A stretch of DNA of 41,337 nt from Bacteroidota bacterium (GTDB lineage: Bacteria; Bacteroidota; Bacteroidia; Bacteroidales; Prolixibacteraceae), in assembly GCA_030684645.1 (NCBI GenBank), contig JAUXUF010000313.1:1-41337 (forward strand), written 5' to 3'. How positions within the stretch are numbered: position 1 is the first letter of the stretch; each line of letters starts with the position of its first letter. Below the pieces are notes generated by a model. That model searched no databases and was not told the DNA's origin. It saw only the letters and a list, made by a program, of their open reading frames with translations. Below are positions 40,504-41,337 of the stretch, piece after piece. Made by a program: the position numbers and the translations under genes.

Positions 40504-41337
40504 ATGAAAAAAATAGCTATACAGGGAATTGCAGGGTCCTTTCACGAAGATGCTGCAAGAAAATATTTTGAAGATGAAATAAAAGTTATTGAATGTAAAT
40601 CCTTTACCAGCGTTTGCAATTTAATTGATACTGATCAGGTTAGTATAGCCGTGATGGCTATCGAAAACTCAATTGCCGGCAGTCTGCTGCAGAACTATGC
40701 GCTTATCCGTGATTACCATTTGAAAGTCATTGGTGAAATTTACATCCATATTCAGATGAATCTGATGGCTAATCCCGGTGTTACCAAAGCTGACATCAAA
40801 ACCATCTATTCGCATCCGATCGCCATCAAACAGTGCGCCGAATACCTCGAAAAATACTTTCCGGAGGTTCATCTCATCGAAAATCAGGACACTGCAGCAT
40901 CCGGGAAATTGGTGCATGATGAAAAATTAACAGATTCAGCCGCCATCGGGAACCAACGCACCGCCGAACTTTACGGGCTCGAAATACTTGACACCGGACT
41001 CGAAACAAACAATAAGAATTACACGCGTTTTCTGATCTTATCCAAACATGTTCAACCGAACGAACTAAGCAACAAAGCATCGCTGTGTTTTGAAGTTGGC
41101 CACTACTACGGTGCTTTGGCGAATGTTCTGAATACCTTTGCCGAAAATAAAATCAACCTGACCAAAATACAATCGGTTCCGATTATCGGTAAGCCAAATG
41201 AATATACCTTCCATATTGATGTGGAATGGGATTCAGTAATAAATTACGAAAAAGCGCTTCATAGCATCCTGAAAAATGTCTCAAGCCTTTCAGTTTTAGG
41301 AGAATATGTCCGGGGAGAATTAGCAATTCACAATCAA
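40504..41337 (+). CDS. pheA: Prephenate dehydratase (3' end open at window edge)
   Basis: The frame is open for 278 codons to the window end and is nearly full length for a monofunctional prephenate dehydratase, which converts prephenate to phenylpyruvate in phenylalanine synthesis. It shows AIQGIAGSFHEDAA, the VMAIENSIAGSL substrate region, the active-site TRF (NNKNYTRFLIL) and a C-terminal ACT domain beginning SLCFEVGHYYGALANVL. The ESRP signature of the Phe-binding ACT site is QSVP here. No chorismate mutase domain precedes it. An attenuator-like terminator lies just upstream. Confidence 0.93.
   Translation, partial: MKKIAIQGIAGSFHEDAARKYFEDEIKVIECKSFTSVCNLIDTDQVSIAVMAIENSIAGSLLQNYALIRDYHLKVIGEIYIHIQMNLMANPGVTKADIKTIYSHPIAIKQCAEYLEKYFPEVHLIENQDTAASGKLVHDEKLTDSAAIGNQRTAELYGLEILDTGLETNNKNYTRFLILSKHVQPNELSNKASLCFEVGHYYGALANVLNTFAENKINLTKIQSVPIIGKPNEYTFHIDVEWDSVINYEKALHSILKNVSSLSVLGEYVRGELAIHNQ

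Noticed and set aside
1-41337. tRNA, rRNA or prophage genes
   Set aside because: No cloverleaf with conserved T-arm, no rRNA segment and no integrase or phage structural gene were seen by eye; a tRNAscan or covariance search was not possible.

Overview
The window looks like a chromosome segment from a Bacteroidota bacterium, probably an environmental member of the Marinilabiliales/Prolixibacteraceae type. Support for this includes a Gly-rich single-RRM RNA-binding protein, DUF1080 proteins, a DbpA-like helicase with a DEFD box, a Pif1-HRDC-HTH helicase, recurring TAnnTTTG -7 promoter boxes and weak Shine-Dalgarno sites. The genus is an inference. No tRNA, rRNA, CRISPR array, integrase or complete transposon was seen.

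Layout: (1) 1-2976: the 3' end of metF, convergent with a glgA-glgC glycogen operon. (2) 3292-11311: a complete phosphate-starvation operon on the minus strand, in the order outer-membrane porin, pstS, pstC, pstA, pstB, phoU, phoB-like regulator, phoR-like kinase. It is preceded by an array of 11-bp-phased direct repeats that looks like a Pho operator and closed by an intrinsic terminator. (3) 11523-20651: housekeeping genes: TauE/SafE exporter, dusB, a small lipoprotein, a DEAD-box helicase, a cytochrome c, dnaE and a thioredoxin. (4) 20707-23105: a DUF58/vWA protein and a membrane-anchored EEP-family protein, separated by a MITE-like palindromic element that touches both stop codons. (5) 23260-26696: a nickel-pincer-cofactor locus (nikR-like, larE, larC, larB) without larA. 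Its NikR homologue has lost all three histidine nickel ligands. (6) 27139-31958: a secreted HEAT plus double DUF1080 protein with a Tat-signal Gfo/Idh/MocA oxidoreductase, consistent with 3-keto-sugar metabolism. (7) 32288-33860: dinD and a PemK-type toxin-antitoxin pair, each preceded by a nearly identical 60-bp promoter-containing repeat. (8) 33911-39247: a Pif1-like helicase, a DoxX/TIM-barrel fusion with an internal Tat-like motif, a conserved hypothetical gene and two abutting gene fragments. (9) 39315-41337: an RRM protein and a 3'-open pheA, whose leader carries an intrinsic terminator ending 16 nt before the start codon.

How the parts work together: the Pho operon contains outer-membrane uptake, ABC import, signalling and regulator in one unit, so it can form a closed autoregulatory loop. 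The lar genes would make the nickel-pincer cofactor for an enzyme encoded elsewhere. The dinD/toxin-antitoxin region is the best candidate for an undescribed regulatory unit, because two unrelated stress modules carry the same promoter cassette.
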